A DNA stretch of 64,000 bases from Balanoglossus misakiensis (taxonomy: Eukaryota; Hemichordata), in contig CM082591.2 of the NCBI GenBank assembly GCA_040954595.2, positions 10,044,001 to 10,108,000 of the forward strand, given 5' to 3'. Both the position numbers and the translations under genes were made by a program. Every line of letters starts with the position of its first letter. The stretch's first letter is position 1. Shown in pieces: positions 36,401-46,904 of this stretch. The notes beneath the pieces were generated by a model that made no database searches, was not told the DNA's origin, and saw only the letters and a list, made by a program, of their open reading frames with translations.

Positions 36401-39400
36401 CAAAGCAGAATGTTATAGAATCCTTCCTGAGTGATATTGAAAAAATTACCGGAATGCTACCGCCTAATCTATGGTTAGGGTTATTGCTATTATTTTATAT
36501 CAGTAATCGACTTTGTGTATATCAATGTCATTTTCATAACGAAAATGAACTCGAGTCTAATGTAAACGTTACGAATTGATCGAAAGGCGCTCTGATGAAT
36601 GTTAACACGAGTGCGCAGTGACAAGACATGCATCGTGCATGACAGTGACAACAGTTCCTATAGAGCAGTTAAAAAATAAACCGGCCGTCCGTAAATTTAT
36701 CAGCTATATTTTTTTTATTTAGTCACGTTTTCCCTGTTGCATGCTATTAGTTCAGGGGCCAGTTTTAGCAGTGCTCTATTGAGTACTTTCGTATCGATGG
36801 ATTGATCTCTCGTCCAATCAGAATGGCGGATGGTAGCATGATCCGACATATTGCGTATTACAATAGGGCTTCCTCATACAGGTCAGAACGGAGAGGTCAT
36901 TCCTTTTATTTTATGACGTCTCAGCTCCTTTGTCTTTTCTGTTATAGTGTTAAATAAATCAAACGGTTTTGTTTTGGCCGGTAAACACCGATGGATTAAC
37001 TCTTAAGTCCATCGTGCATCCAAACGCAGTCGAGTCGGTTTGGTCATTGTTTATGCGACAGTAAATGCCAAATGTGACAGAAGCATCATATTAAATGAGA
37101 TAGAATACACAAACAAACAAACATACGAATAAACAAACAGGCAAACAAACAAACAAACAACCATTAGGGACTGTTCAGAATTTACTTCCAAGTTTGGGAT
37201 GGAGGATTTTTTATTTTCCTGGTGATTTTTTTCCATGGTCTCCCCTAGTAAATTGTGGAGGAAATATGTGGTCCCTCCTTAAATTTCCTGGGGATTTTCC
37301 ATGGTCCCCCTATTGTGACTTTTATGTCTAGTCTCCCCTAATTTGTCTTGGAGAAAATGGGTGGTCTCCCCCTCTGAAAATTCTCCGCCCCCTGGAAGTA
37401 AATTCTGAACAGTCCCTTATTAAAGCCAACAGCTAGCACCCTGGCTTCTCTGCCAGAGGAGCGATAACATCGACAAAATGCAGATACACAAGAAATGAGC
37501 ACTTTATTCCACAAGTGAAGTAGTCTGTTCCCTGCCCCATTCCCACCGCTGGCTGCGCCCTTTAGCGTAGCGCCGATGGCAGTGGGAATGGGGCAGGGGA
37601 CCAGACTACAAGTGAAGAACCCCAGTAACAGACGTAACGAACAAACAAACTACATGTACTAACAACAAAGCAAGAAATGTGTCAAGCGTCGTCAAAGAAA
37701 ACGAAAAAGTTCTAGCATGGTTGGTAAAAGTTATTGGTAGAAAACGAATAGGGCCTTCTACAAATGACGTCTCAGACCCGCAAACGCCACCAGAACACAA
37801 AACACATGCACAGAACAGTTTAAGCCGGTTGTTGTATGGAGCAGCAATAATCTGCGGTTGGGCCGTCGTAGATTTTCGCTGGTGGTGAAAATAAATAAAA
37901 CACGATCGATGTTCGATTTATTCCAGATCACATGCGTTTACGGCCAGGAGAGAGCATAAAAGTCTTCAAATAACCATGTGGTGGCGCACTTTTTCCGATT
38001 GGCTGTATTTCAATTTGTTCGTGGTAAATTAATTTTGTGGAGGTGACCGGCACTGAAGCTCTTAGCTAGGATGAGGTGGGATGGAAAAATGCCCCATTTT
38101 AGCTGTTTTAAAATATACGACTATTTATAGACAAAAGGAAAATAAAACAAGCGCAAAAACATACCAAACCTAGTTTTATTAATTAAAAACAAAATTGCTG
38201 AGTAAAGGTTTTCATGTGGGCATTCACTTCGAACTTGCTAAATTAATTAAAAGAGACAAAGTCGTTCTCTCTTTGTCCTTTTGCGATGATAGAATGCTTG
38301 CTTGAAGTCTCTCGTGCAATAAATGATGTCGATTCATACATGTATGGATGGTGTATAGGTGGTCGGAATTTACATGTCTTTGCCACGACCAAACCAACAA
38401 CACGTAAAATCAAAGTTTGGGTCATTAAATCGAGTTTTGTTACAGTCTAGAATTTCATGCCACCCCTTATGGTCATATTATTCTTGGTAGGCAAAAGTGA
38501 CAAGTAGTCAAGTTTCAACACAGGCAACATTTTTTACAAACAAACCACAAAGAAGACATCAAAAGGGAGAGAATGATAGAATGGTCAATGTGTGAAAAGT
38601 TAAGATACGTAAAGTGGCCGGGTTCAACATTAACTCATCGACTTCATATCGTCTTCATGCCATGGTTTTTGCCTGCCCTGAAAGTTCTTGTCGTTGCAGA
38701 AATGGTTTTGACAGAAAGAATTTAGTCTTCCGGGATGTTTGTGATTATTTGAACACCAGACAATACAATGCAACCTTGACTTCCAAAATACTTACCGGCA
38801 TTGCATTATCTTACCATGGTTAGGCCTACAGTGAACAAATTTTCAACAATATTTTCTGAGTTACCGCTGATATTTGTTTTGTAGTATGGATATTAAATTA
38901 TACATCCCGATACAAAACAGAATGTTATAGAATCCTTCCTGAGTGATATTGAAAAAATTACCGGAATGCTACCGCCTAATCTATGGTTAGGGTTATTGCT
39001 ATTATTTTATATCAGTAATCGACTTTGTGTATATCAATGTCATTTTCATAACGAAAATGAACTCGAGTCTAATGTAAACGTTACGAATTGATCGAAAGGC
39101 GCTCTGATGAATGTTAACACGAGTGCGCAGTGACAAGACATGCATCGTGCGTGACAGTGACAACAGTTCCTATAGAGCAGTTAAAAAATAAACCGGCCGT
39201 CCGTAAATTTATCAGCTATATTTTTTTTTATTTAGTCACGTTTTCCCTGTTGCATGCTATTAGTTCAGGGGCCAGTTTTAGCAGTGCTCTATTGAGTACT
39301 TTCGTATCGATGGATTGATCTCTCGTCCAATCAGAATGGCGGATGGTAGCATGATCCGACATATTGCGGATTACAATAGGGCTTCCTCATACAGGTCAGA

Positions 39401-40126
39401 ACGGAGAGGTCATTCCTTTTATTTTAGGACGTCTCAGCTCCTTTGTCTTTTCTGTTATAGTGTTAAAGAAATCAAACGGTTTTGTTTTGGCCGGTAAACA
39501 CCGATGGATTAACTCTTAAGTCCATCGTGCATCCAAACGCAGTCGAGTCGGTTTGGTCATTGTTTATGCGACAGTAAATGCCAAATGTGACAGAAGCATC
39601 ATATTAAATGAGATAGAATACACAAACAAACAAACATACGAATAAACAAACAGGCAAACAAACAAACAAACAACCATTAGGGACTGTTCAGAATTTACTT
39701 CCAAGTTGGGGATGGAGGATTTTTTATTTTCCTGGTGATTTTTTTCCATGGTCTCCCCTAGTAAATTGTGGAGGAAATATGTGGTCCCTCCTTAAATTTC
39801 CTGGGGATTTTCCATGGTCCCCCTATTGTGACTTTTATGTCTAGTCTCCCCTAATTTGTCTTGGAGAAAATGGGTGGTCCCCCCCCCCCTCTGAAAATTC
39901 TCCGCCCCCTGGAAGTAAATTCTGAACAGTCCCTTATTAAAGCCAACAGCTAGCACCCTGGCTTCTCTGCCAGAGGAGCGATAACATCGACAAAATGCAG
40001 ATACACAAGAAATGAGCACTTTATTCCACAAGTGAAGTAGCCTGTTCCCTGCCCCATTCCCACCGCTGGCTGCGCCCTTTAGCGTAGCGCCGATGGCAGT
40101 GGGAATGGGGCAGGGGACCAGACTAC
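30462..40126 (+). repeat. ~2.5-kb satellite array, middle block
   Basis: The satellite resumes inside a unit (TTGGCTGTATTTCAATTTG, equal to about 2115 in the first unit). Full copies start at 31078, 33591 and 36102. The copy starting at 38614 is interrupted at 40127 by the LTR element. This block shares variants not seen in most other copies, such as AAATAACCATG instead of AAATGACCATG and TTAATTAAAAGAGAC instead of TTAATTTAAAGAGAC, so it forms a local subfamily. Confidence 0.95.
40123..40126. other. Target-site duplication, left copy (CTAC)
   Basis: CTAC immediately before the left LTR matches CTAC at 48540-48543 after the right LTR. Uninterrupted satellite units have one CTAC here (CAGACTACAAGTG), so a 4-bp duplication is proven by comparison. 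Confidence 0.95.
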
Positions 40127-40626
40127 TGTTACCGTCTCCTAATTCGTCGTTATTTCGATGTAGACTCTTACTCACTGTCAGTTCGTAGAGTCTAAAGTCA
40201 GTTGAGGTACCACTCAGGATCGTAATACTTTCAGTAACTGAGACGGACACAAAGTGTTCAATTTCAAATCATCAACTCAGGCTTTAATCATCGAACCGTT
40301 ACTCAAGGCTCCTCCAAGTTGAATCAACTCAAAAGTGTACAATACTCATATTCTAAAGTCAAAATTGCATCAGCTTACAATGAGTCATTTTCTAAAATTA
40401 GAAAGTTCAATGCTCTATGCTGGATCATACGATGTTCATCTCTAGGTAATAAAATCATAATATCGTCATAGTATTTGTTGTATCTAGGTAATAAAATTCC
40501 AACGCCATCGCCGCTTGACTCCAACACGTGAGGTACGCTGTAATTTTGGTTCCAGGGACCACAATAATTTTATTTATTACGCAACCAAACAAAACGGTTA
40601 AAATGCGGGTGTATGAGGGCGTAACA
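40127..40626 (-). repeat. 3' LTR (500 bp)
   Basis: Begins TGTTACCGTC and ends GGGCGTAACA on the plus strand. On the minus strand it starts TGTTACGCCC. Two overlapping AATAAA hexamers (minus strand, 40569-40578) lie about 50 nt into the LTR and could serve as poly(A) signals. 499 of 500 bases match the other LTR. Confidence 0.97.
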
Positions 40627-40641
40627 CTCTTCCACCCTTTT
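40627..40641 (-). other. Polypurine tract
   Basis: On the minus strand AAAAGGGTGGAAGAG directly abuts the 3' LTR. It is purine-only except for one T. This is the expected primer site for plus-strand DNA synthesis. Confidence 0.85.
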
Positions 40642-40803
40642 AATAACCAGCGTCCTCGCTGGTCCAAATGAAGATCGGCGGGACGTTGAACTTCTATGTC
40701 CTAGGAGAGTAATAATTCCAATAAATTCTCGTATCTAAATAACTCAAAATAAAAAGAAAATACATGAGATGATTAATATGGGTAAATAATAGTTAACATA
40801 GTA

Positions 40804-40839
<36 letters not shown>

Positions 40840-40962
40840 AATTAAAATGCCTCATAATATGTATGTCAATTCTAAAAATACATAATTCTTATTTCTAAAG
40901 TAAATATATGGGAAAACTAGTGACATGTTCAACAATCTATTCATAATTCTACGAGCAAACCG
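40642..40962 (-). other. Element 3' untranslated region with a 32-bp A tract
   Basis: Sequence between the third ORF and the polypurine tract. It contains an uninterrupted run of 32 T on the plus strand (40807-40838), that is A32 in the element's RNA. There is no ORF. The tract could be a slippage-expanded internal oligo(A). Confidence 0.8.
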
Positions 40963-42318
40963 TTAAAATCTGGGCCAGTATGTTGGAGAACGAGAGGCAT
41001 CATTACTTGTTAGTAATAATTCCTGATCATCACGATATTCATTGGGACTGTCATCGCTATCAGGGGCCTCAGTCGAAACTCCAGTAAGGGGAATATCAGG
41101 GAAATCCCTTGTGTCGATATTCAAAGTGGCCAGGATGGTCTCTAGAGATTGGCGTGACAGGGGAGGAACAGGGTCATGGACAAGGGGGCGAACATGATGC
41201 GGGCCATCTTGGAATGTAACTCGTTGGGTGACCACACCAATATCTACAGTAGTTGGCGTATGCTGACAACCCACAGACACAACATCAGGTTCCCACTGGA
41301 TAGCAACGTCGACCGTGGCAACAGTACTTTCACCTTGAGACTCTCTTAAGGGGGCAGAATCATCAGTATTATTTCTAGCAGAACCAGACGACCAGCATCG
41401 GGACCGCTTACAATAACACCTATAACAACAGTAACATACAACAAGGGCCAAAACACATATACCAACCGTACCAGCACTAATCCCAAATACGGACACATGA
41501 CTATCCGAAATGATATCAGCCAAAGACCGTGTTGGTTCCTCGGGCGACTCGGTCGTACGGGACCATGGAATCACGTATGGATTACCAGCCTTAGCTCCAG
41601 GTATACACCCGAGGGACAGCAACTTAGACCATAACCGTTGTACACGCATCAAACCATACAGCGCTATAACGAAAGTTATGATCGATAGAACGGTCATCAA
41701 GGGGAGCACGAACGTAGACACTTGATTTATCCATGGGGCATTTTCGAACAGGGACGTCTCATAGGCGTACTGATCCAGGGGATTAACGAATACCTGCGAA
41801 TGCTTCTTCATTGTTTCAGCCATAGCGTCGAGGTCAAACCTTATCTCTTTATCACGGTTCAACGCACGAGACCATCGACCTTCAATGACGTCAACATCGG
41901 GTAATTCGATGGACCACGGGGCATCAGAGGAATAATTGTAAGAGGGGAAAAGAAACGTAGCATTATACAGACTTAACAGAAACGGGAAGTTCAGCTTATG
42001 TACATATTCCAAGTCATGTGGTTGACAATCTATATCCAAGGTGTCGACATAGTAATAGTCAGATATGACAACACACCCACAAGGAACTGTAATAATACAA
42101 AACGTACAACCTGATATTTTCTTCGGTGGATTTGAAGGACAGGACACATTCCAGGAGACAGAAAGACCTTGCAACAACACTTGCGAACCCTGAATGACCT
42201 TGGCCACAGGCATTTCATGAGAACGCATTACCAGTTGTGGATTACATAATCGAAGGACTTCGTCATGGCGACCATGGAACAATGCATTAGCACAGGATGG
42301 ATAACCAGGTCGGAACAT
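40963..42318 (-). CDS. Env-position membrane-protein ORF (ORF3) of the retrotransposon
   Basis: A 451-codon frame from the first ATG (42318); the open frame itself extends upstream to 42363 without an ATG. Numbering from 42363: a Cys cluster at 86, 89, 95, 97 and 113, N-glycosylation sequons at 72, 134 and 143, a hydrophobic segment at about 214-238, a second at about 290-314 followed by a Cys-rich juxtamembrane stretch (CYCCYRCYCK), and an acidic/proline-rich tail. The position between pol and the 3' LTR is that of env genes, and the glycosylation and membrane features fit. I see no signal peptide at the ATG and do not recognise a known envelope family. TTTTGATTTGCAG ends at 42332, a good splice acceptor, so a leader could come from an upstream exon. 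Two membrane segments are unusual for a classical envelope. It could instead be a captured host membrane protein. Confidence 0.7.
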   Translation of the reverse strand: MFRPGYPSCANALFHGRHDEVLRLCNPQLVMRSHEMPVAKVIQGSQVLLQGLSVSWNVSCPSNPPKKISGCTFCIITVPCGCVVISDYYYVDTLDIDCQPHDLEYVHKLNFPFLLSLYNATFLFPSYNYSSDAPWSIELPDVDVIEGRWSRALNRDKEIRFDLDAMAETMKKHSQVFVNPLDQYAYETSLFENAPWINQVSTFVLPLMTVLSIITFVIALYGLMRVQRLWSKLLSLGCIPGAKAGNPYVIPWSRTTESPEEPTRSLADIISDSHVSVFGISAGTVGICVLALVVCYCCYRCYCKRSRCWSSGSARNNTDDSAPLRESQGESTVATVDVAIQWEPDVVSVGCQHTPTTVDIGVVTQRVTFQDGPHHVRPLVHDPVPPLSRQSLETILATLNIDTRDFPDIPLTGVSTEAPDSDDSPNEYRDDQELLLTSNDASRSPTYWPRF

Positions 42319-42527
42319 AGCAAAAGGTGTCCTGCAAATCAAAATCGATAAACCTGAACACAAGGAGAAAAGGGGTGCAATAAATACGCAGTATCGCGAC
42401 TATCTAAGATGAGGATCACGCTATATAGGAGTAATCTCTAGAGAAAAACGAGTATGATGTTGACAAAAGAGATGAATTTTACGACTATGACGCATTCTCA
42501 TTCTTTTCTTGCTCAAATACATATTTC
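42319..42527 (-). promoter_or_regulatory. pol-ORF3 spacer with candidate splice acceptor
   Basis: Between the pol stop (TAA at 42528-42530) and the first ORF3 ATG is a spacer whose end has a pyrimidine-leaning run and TTTGCAG|GA (AG at 42332-42333). A donor-like GTGAGTAAG lies in the 5' LTR at 48088-48080. Together they would remove a ~5.76-kb gag-pol intron to give a subgenomic RNA. This is inference from motif matches only. Confidence 0.45.
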
Positions 42528-45500
42528 TTAACTTTGCCGAATTTTACGAGTAGGCGTTCCTGTGATCGGTACAGGGTTGCGCTTCAAACTTTCCAATGCC
42601 GCCTCGTTAAGATTTTCAGCTGGTTCCCACGTGTTATGTTTTACATCGTAACCACGCCATTTTATTAAATACTCTAATTTTCCATTGCGGTATCTCCCTT
42701 TTTCAATTTTCTCGATGCCAAAATAGTTGTTTTTGCCATCATCTGGAGATTCATTATCTGTATTGTGCGTATCTGACTTCTGAGTTAATCGTTCCTCGGC
42801 CCGCTTACGAATCGCGCGACGTCTGCGTATTCTACCTGAGTACCGTTCGGTAATTTCCTCGGGTGTTTCACTGGCACTATAATAAATGTCGGTGTCCGAA
42901 TTCAAATGATAATCTACTCGTTCCTGGTCTTGTCTTTCGGGCGCGTTATTCGCGTCGTGATCCGATTCACTTTCGTCCGCGCTGTACTGAGTTGATTGTG
43001 ACTCTAGTAGTCGTTCGGGGCGTAAGTGCGCGAACTTTAACCTGTTCACATGAACGACCTTCGGATACGGCTTTCCGTCATCGATATATTGCAAGCGATA
43101 ATTTACCGGGGAGACCTGGGCACTAATTCTATACGGTCCCCTGTATTTATGAGCAAACTTTGGACTTCTTCCCACTGCCACTGCTGGATTGTACAAATAG
43201 ACAGTATCGCCCACTTTGAACTTTATGACGTCTTTTACTTTCCGATCGTATCTCTCTTTCATCGCGGTTTGTGCCTTCTGGATATTTTCCTTGGCTAGAC
43301 CGATCGCTATGTTTCTTTTCTGAGCCAAGTCTTTCAAATGGAAATCGACGTTTCGCGATTTTCCTGGCTGTGGCAAAATTTCTACGTCAACCGGAAGTCG
43401 AACTTCGCTACCGAACATGGCTCGAAAGGGGCTGATTCCGGTGGTGTCGTGTGGACTCGCTCGATACGCGAACATTACGGAGGCCAAATACATATCCCAA
43501 TCATCCTCTCTTTCTGAAACATACATGGACAACATGCTCAAAATACTGGAATTTTGTCTTTCACACATTCCATTTGTTTGTGGATGGTAGGGACTGGTTG
43601 TTTTCTTTGTAATTTCAAAGTATCGGCAAATCTCTTTTACTATTTGAGACATAAATGCCGATCCTTGGTCCGAAATTAAAATGCTAGGGAAACCGAATAA
43701 ACAAAGGACCTGTTCAAACATGATTCTAGCTACAGTCTCAGCCTTCATATCTTCCGTTGCAAACGCTAAACTAAATTTAGTCAGGTACTCAGTAAACACC
43801 AGTATGTATTTATTACCGCGCTTCGTTTGTTTCAAGGGACCTAAGAAATCGACGCCCATTCGTTGCATAACCGAAGCTACAGGGATTGGAAGTAAAGGGG
43901 CGTTGCCGCGTGTACCGCGCTTTCGCGAATGGCAATGTACGCACGAGTTCACGTAATCAGTGATGTCTTTGATCATGTTCTTCCAAAAATATCGCAACCG
44001 TATGGTCTCCAACGTCCGACTGACTCCTTGGTGACCAGCTGTAATATCATCATGCATTCTCTGAAGAATATAAAGTTGCAGTGATTTTGGAACAACTAAC
44101 TGTCGAATGAATTTCTCTTTCTTAGCCGCTTTTCCCGTCGCGTTCCAATAATGATATAATACACCATTGATAATCACGTAATTATCACTGTCGCTCGCAA
44201 CGTATCGCGCTAATTTATCATTCTCCGGTAATTCGTTTCGCTCGATAAATGCAAACCATTTCTCTAAATCAGGGTCTTCCCTTTGCGATTTCTTTATTTT
44301 GTTTTCTACTTCGTTGTATTCCTCGACGTCGTCACTACTTTCCGATTCGCTGCGCTTTCTATTAGAATTGGAGTCGTTACTACCGCGACCGATCTGTTCG
44401 TTTTCCGTTGATTTTACCTCGCTATCGTCGTATAACCGTTGCACGTCCGTAACTACATCATCCGACGCGAGTTCTATTTGATTTAGCGCTACCGATGACG
44501 TCATATTCTCATTCTCTTGTGGCGCGGCAGCACTGTCAGGTGTATTGGTCGATTGTCGTGTCATGTCACTGTCATTGTCGTTATTCACTTCAAGCTTTTC
44601 GTCAAACAAGTCAGACCCACTGAAATCAGAACTATTATCACAAATATCAGAATATTGTCTACGGGACAACCCATCAGCATGAGCAATTGATTTACCAGGC
44701 TTGTGGATAATTTCAAAATCATACCCCTGCACTTTAAGTATCCATCTTGCAATTCTACCTGAAGGTTTCTTTATCTTGAACAAATAAGGGAGATTAGCAT
44801 GGTCAGTAATTATCTGGAACCTAGTAGAACGTAGATAGGGATCGCAGTGGCTCAGGCCATTTATGACTGCGATAGCTTCTCTTTCCGTAGTGGTGTACCG
44901 CTGCTGAGCTGGGCTAAGGGAACGCCCCCCGTATACAATTGGTCTTTCACACCCGTCCTGCTCTTGTGTCAATATGAACCCGACACTGTGAGACGAGGCA
45001 TCTGTGTACAACTTAAATGGTTTTCCAAACTGTGGATAACCGAGAACTGGAGCTGTAACCAAAGCTTTCTTAAGAAAATCAAACGCCTCTTGACAATCAT
45101 CATTCCAACTAAATCGAACATCCTTCTTGAACAACTTATGAAGGGGATTAGCAATCTTAGCAAAATCACGGATGAAACGACGATAGAAACCAACACAACC
45201 CAAAAATGCACGAACATCTGACACATTCTTAGGAACAGGAAAATCTTGAACAGCACTCACTTTCTTAGGATCAACAGAAATTCCATCCTTATCCAACAGG
45301 TGTCCAAGAAATTTCACTTGTTTCTTACCGAAAGAACACTTCTGAGGACGCAACTTCAATCCAGCTTCCCGAAGACGAGACAAAACTGCGTCAAGGTGTC
45401 GCAGGTGTTCGTCAAAAGACCTTGAGAAAATAATCAGATCATCGATATACACCAACACGTATCTCCACAGCATATTCCTGAAAATAAACTGCATAGTACG

Positions 45501-46904
45501 TTGGAAAGAATTAGCAGAATTACGCATACCCTGGGGAAGCCGATTAAATTCATACAAACCATCATGACAGACAAAAGCGGTCTTATGAGTATCCCGTTCA
45601 TCGATGGCTATTTGCCAAAATCCAGACATCATATCTAAAGTAGAGAAATATTGGGGGTTTTGATCACCGATCATTTCCAGGGACTCTGTTAAGTTTGGGA
45701 TAGGGAAGACATCGGGCTTGGTTATAGCGTTGACCTTCCTGTAGTCGACACAAAAGCGATATTCACCTGATGGTTTCTTCACAAGTACCACTGGGCTAGA
45801 AAATTGAGAAGTGCTTGGTGAAATTATACCTTGGGAAAGTAAATTATCAACTTCTTTCTCTATCACTTTACGTTTCACTGGATCTACTCTATAAGGAGGC
45901 ATTTTTATAGGTTGAGCATTCGGCAGCAACTCAATTTTATGTTTTATAGCATCACAATACCCCAATTTCTTATCATCACCCACAAACGCTGCTTGATTAC
46001 GCCATAACACTCTTTGTAAATCTTCTGTTTGCTGGTCAGTTAAAGACGAATCACAAAAATCAAATTTACTCATTAAATCCTCTCTGGCCTTCTTTCTCCA
46101 CATATCCCCCCTATAATCATCGGTACTCGCATCTAATTTATGGACTGTAGCACCTACAGGTAACATACAAAAGGTTCCCAATTTCGTCCCCTTTTTAATG
46201 AAAACATCATTATCACCCGTATTTACCACCCTTACCGTAACTTCGTCCCCCTTTGTTACATCCAAAACTCTTGCTGTCGCAACTCCCAAATGGCTTAGAT
46301 TTTTAGTCGTTTCTGTATGACCGAGAATTCCATCGGGCATACGGTTGTTAAGTTTGCCGAAAAACAAACATTCTGAACGAGGTGGAACAGAGAAGCCTTG
46401 GGTAGCCTTGACAACCAAAGCAGAACGAAGTTTTAACTTCTTACTAGCAAAATCAATAACAGCTCTATATTTAGTGAGAAAATCAACACCAATTATTAAC
46501 TTCTGATTCAATTCTTCTACAATATGAATAGACATTTGTGCTCTTTTCCCATTGATTTTTACATCTACATTGATAATCCCCTTAATGGGAATTTGGCGGT
46601 CATCGGCCAGCTTTATCGCTGTAAAAGCCGATGGATACATTTTACAATTACGTAATTTCGGAATTTTCGACAATAAACTTACAGGAGCAACCGTGATAGC
46701 TGCGCCTGTATCAACTAGAGCTGAAATATTATACGACTTAATACATACATTAATTATATTGATTCCTTTCATACATTTATCATCAATATCTAAATTACAT
46801 ACTTCTTTTATCCTTTTATCCTTTCCCGGCCGTTCACAGGTACCTCTCTCAAATTTCTTATACTTGGATCCTGCCGGCACTACTCGTTTTTTCGCTGGGA
46901 ACAA
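42528..46904 (-). CDS. pol: Pol polyprotein (PR-RT-RNaseH-INT-chromodomain)
   Basis: A 1,458-codon frame in the -1 frame relative to gag. It opens just after a TAA at 46905-46907 with no nearby ATG, so it must be reached by frameshifting. Protease: DTGA at 65-68 and LIIG near 136-139. Reverse transcriptase: about 335-535, with the first catalytic Asp at 424 (FSTLDMMSG) and YIDD at 486-489. RNase H: D635 (YTDAS), E675, D701, and HADGLS near 742. Integrase: zinc finger H951, H958, C988, C991 and catalytic D1019, D1079, E1115 (DD35E spacing), then a GPY/F module (KYRGPY, 1253-1258). C-terminal chromodomain about 1393-1442 with cage residues F1395, W1416 and Y1419 and the NTWEP motif. All catalytic residues are present and there are no internal stops. 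It makes and integrates the element's cDNA in the particle and nucleus; chromodomains of this type are known to guide integration to H3K9-methylated chromatin. Confidence 0.97.
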   Translation of the reverse strand: MFPAKKRVVPAGSKYKKFERGTCERPGKDKRIKEVCNLDIDDKCMKGINIINVCIKSYNISALVDTGAAITVAPVSLLSKIPKLRNCKMYPSAFTAIKLADDRQIPIKGIINVDVKINGKRAQMSIHIVEELNQKLIIGVDFLTKYRAVIDFASKKLKLRSALVVKATQGFSVPPRSECLFFGKLNNRMPDGILGHTETTKNLSHLGVATARVLDVTKGDEVTVRVVNTGDNDVFIKKGTKLGTFCMLPVGATVHKLDASTDDYRGDMWRKKAREDLMSKFDFCDSSLTDQQTEDLQRVLWRNQAAFVGDDKKLGYCDAIKHKIELLPNAQPIKMPPYRVDPVKRKVIEKEVDNLLSQGIISPSTSQFSSPVVLVKKPSGEYRFCVDYRKVNAITKPDVFPIPNLTESLEMIGDQNPQYFSTLDMMSGFWQIAIDERDTHKTAFVCHDGLYEFNRLPQGMRNSANSFQRTMQFIFRNMLWRYVLVYIDDLIIFSRSFDEHLRHLDAVLSRLREAGLKLRPQKCSFGKKQVKFLGHLLDKDGISVDPKKVSAVQDFPVPKNVSDVRAFLGCVGFYRRFIRDFAKIANPLHKLFKKDVRFSWNDDCQEAFDFLKKALVTAPVLGYPQFGKPFKLYTDASSHSVGFILTQEQDGCERPIVYGGRSLSPAQQRYTTTEREAIAVINGLSHCDPYLRSTRFQIITDHANLPYLFKIKKPSGRIARWILKVQGYDFEIIHKPGKSIAHADGLSRRQYSDICDNSSDFSGSDLFDEKLEVNNDNDSDMTRQSTNTPDSAAAPQENENMTSSVALNQIELASDDVVTDVQRLYDDSEVKSTENEQIGRGSNDSNSNRKRSESESSDDVEEYNEVENKIKKSQREDPDLEKWFAFIERNELPENDKLARYVASDSDNYVIINGVLYHYWNATGKAAKKEKFIRQLVVPKSLQLYILQRMHDDITAGHQGVSRTLETIRLRYFWKNMIKDITDYVNSCVHCHSRKRGTRGNAPLLPIPVASVMQRMGVDFLGPLKQTKRGNKYILVFTEYLTKFSLAFATEDMKAETVARIMFEQVLCLFGFPSILISDQGSAFMSQIVKEICRYFEITKKTTSPYHPQTNGMCERQNSSILSMLSMYVSEREDDWDMYLASVMFAYRASPHDTTGISPFRAMFGSEVRLPVDVEILPQPGKSRNVDFHLKDLAQKRNIAIGLAKENIQKAQTAMKERYDRKVKDVIKFKVGDTVYLYNPAVAVGRSPKFAHKYRGPYRISAQVSPVNYRLQYIDDGKPYPKVVHVNRLKFAHLRPERLLESQSTQYSADESESDHDANNAPERQDQERVDYHLNSDTDIYYSASETPEEITERYSGRIRRRRAIRKRAEERLTQKSDTHNTDNESPDDGKNNYFGIEKIEKGRYRNGKLEYLIKWRGYDVKHNTWEPAENLNEAALESLKRNPVPITGTPTRKIRQS

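Noticed and set aside
39792-40250. 152-codon minus-strand frame joining LTR and satellite
   Set aside because: It runs from the 3' LTR across the insertion point into satellite sequence, so it is a chance fusion.
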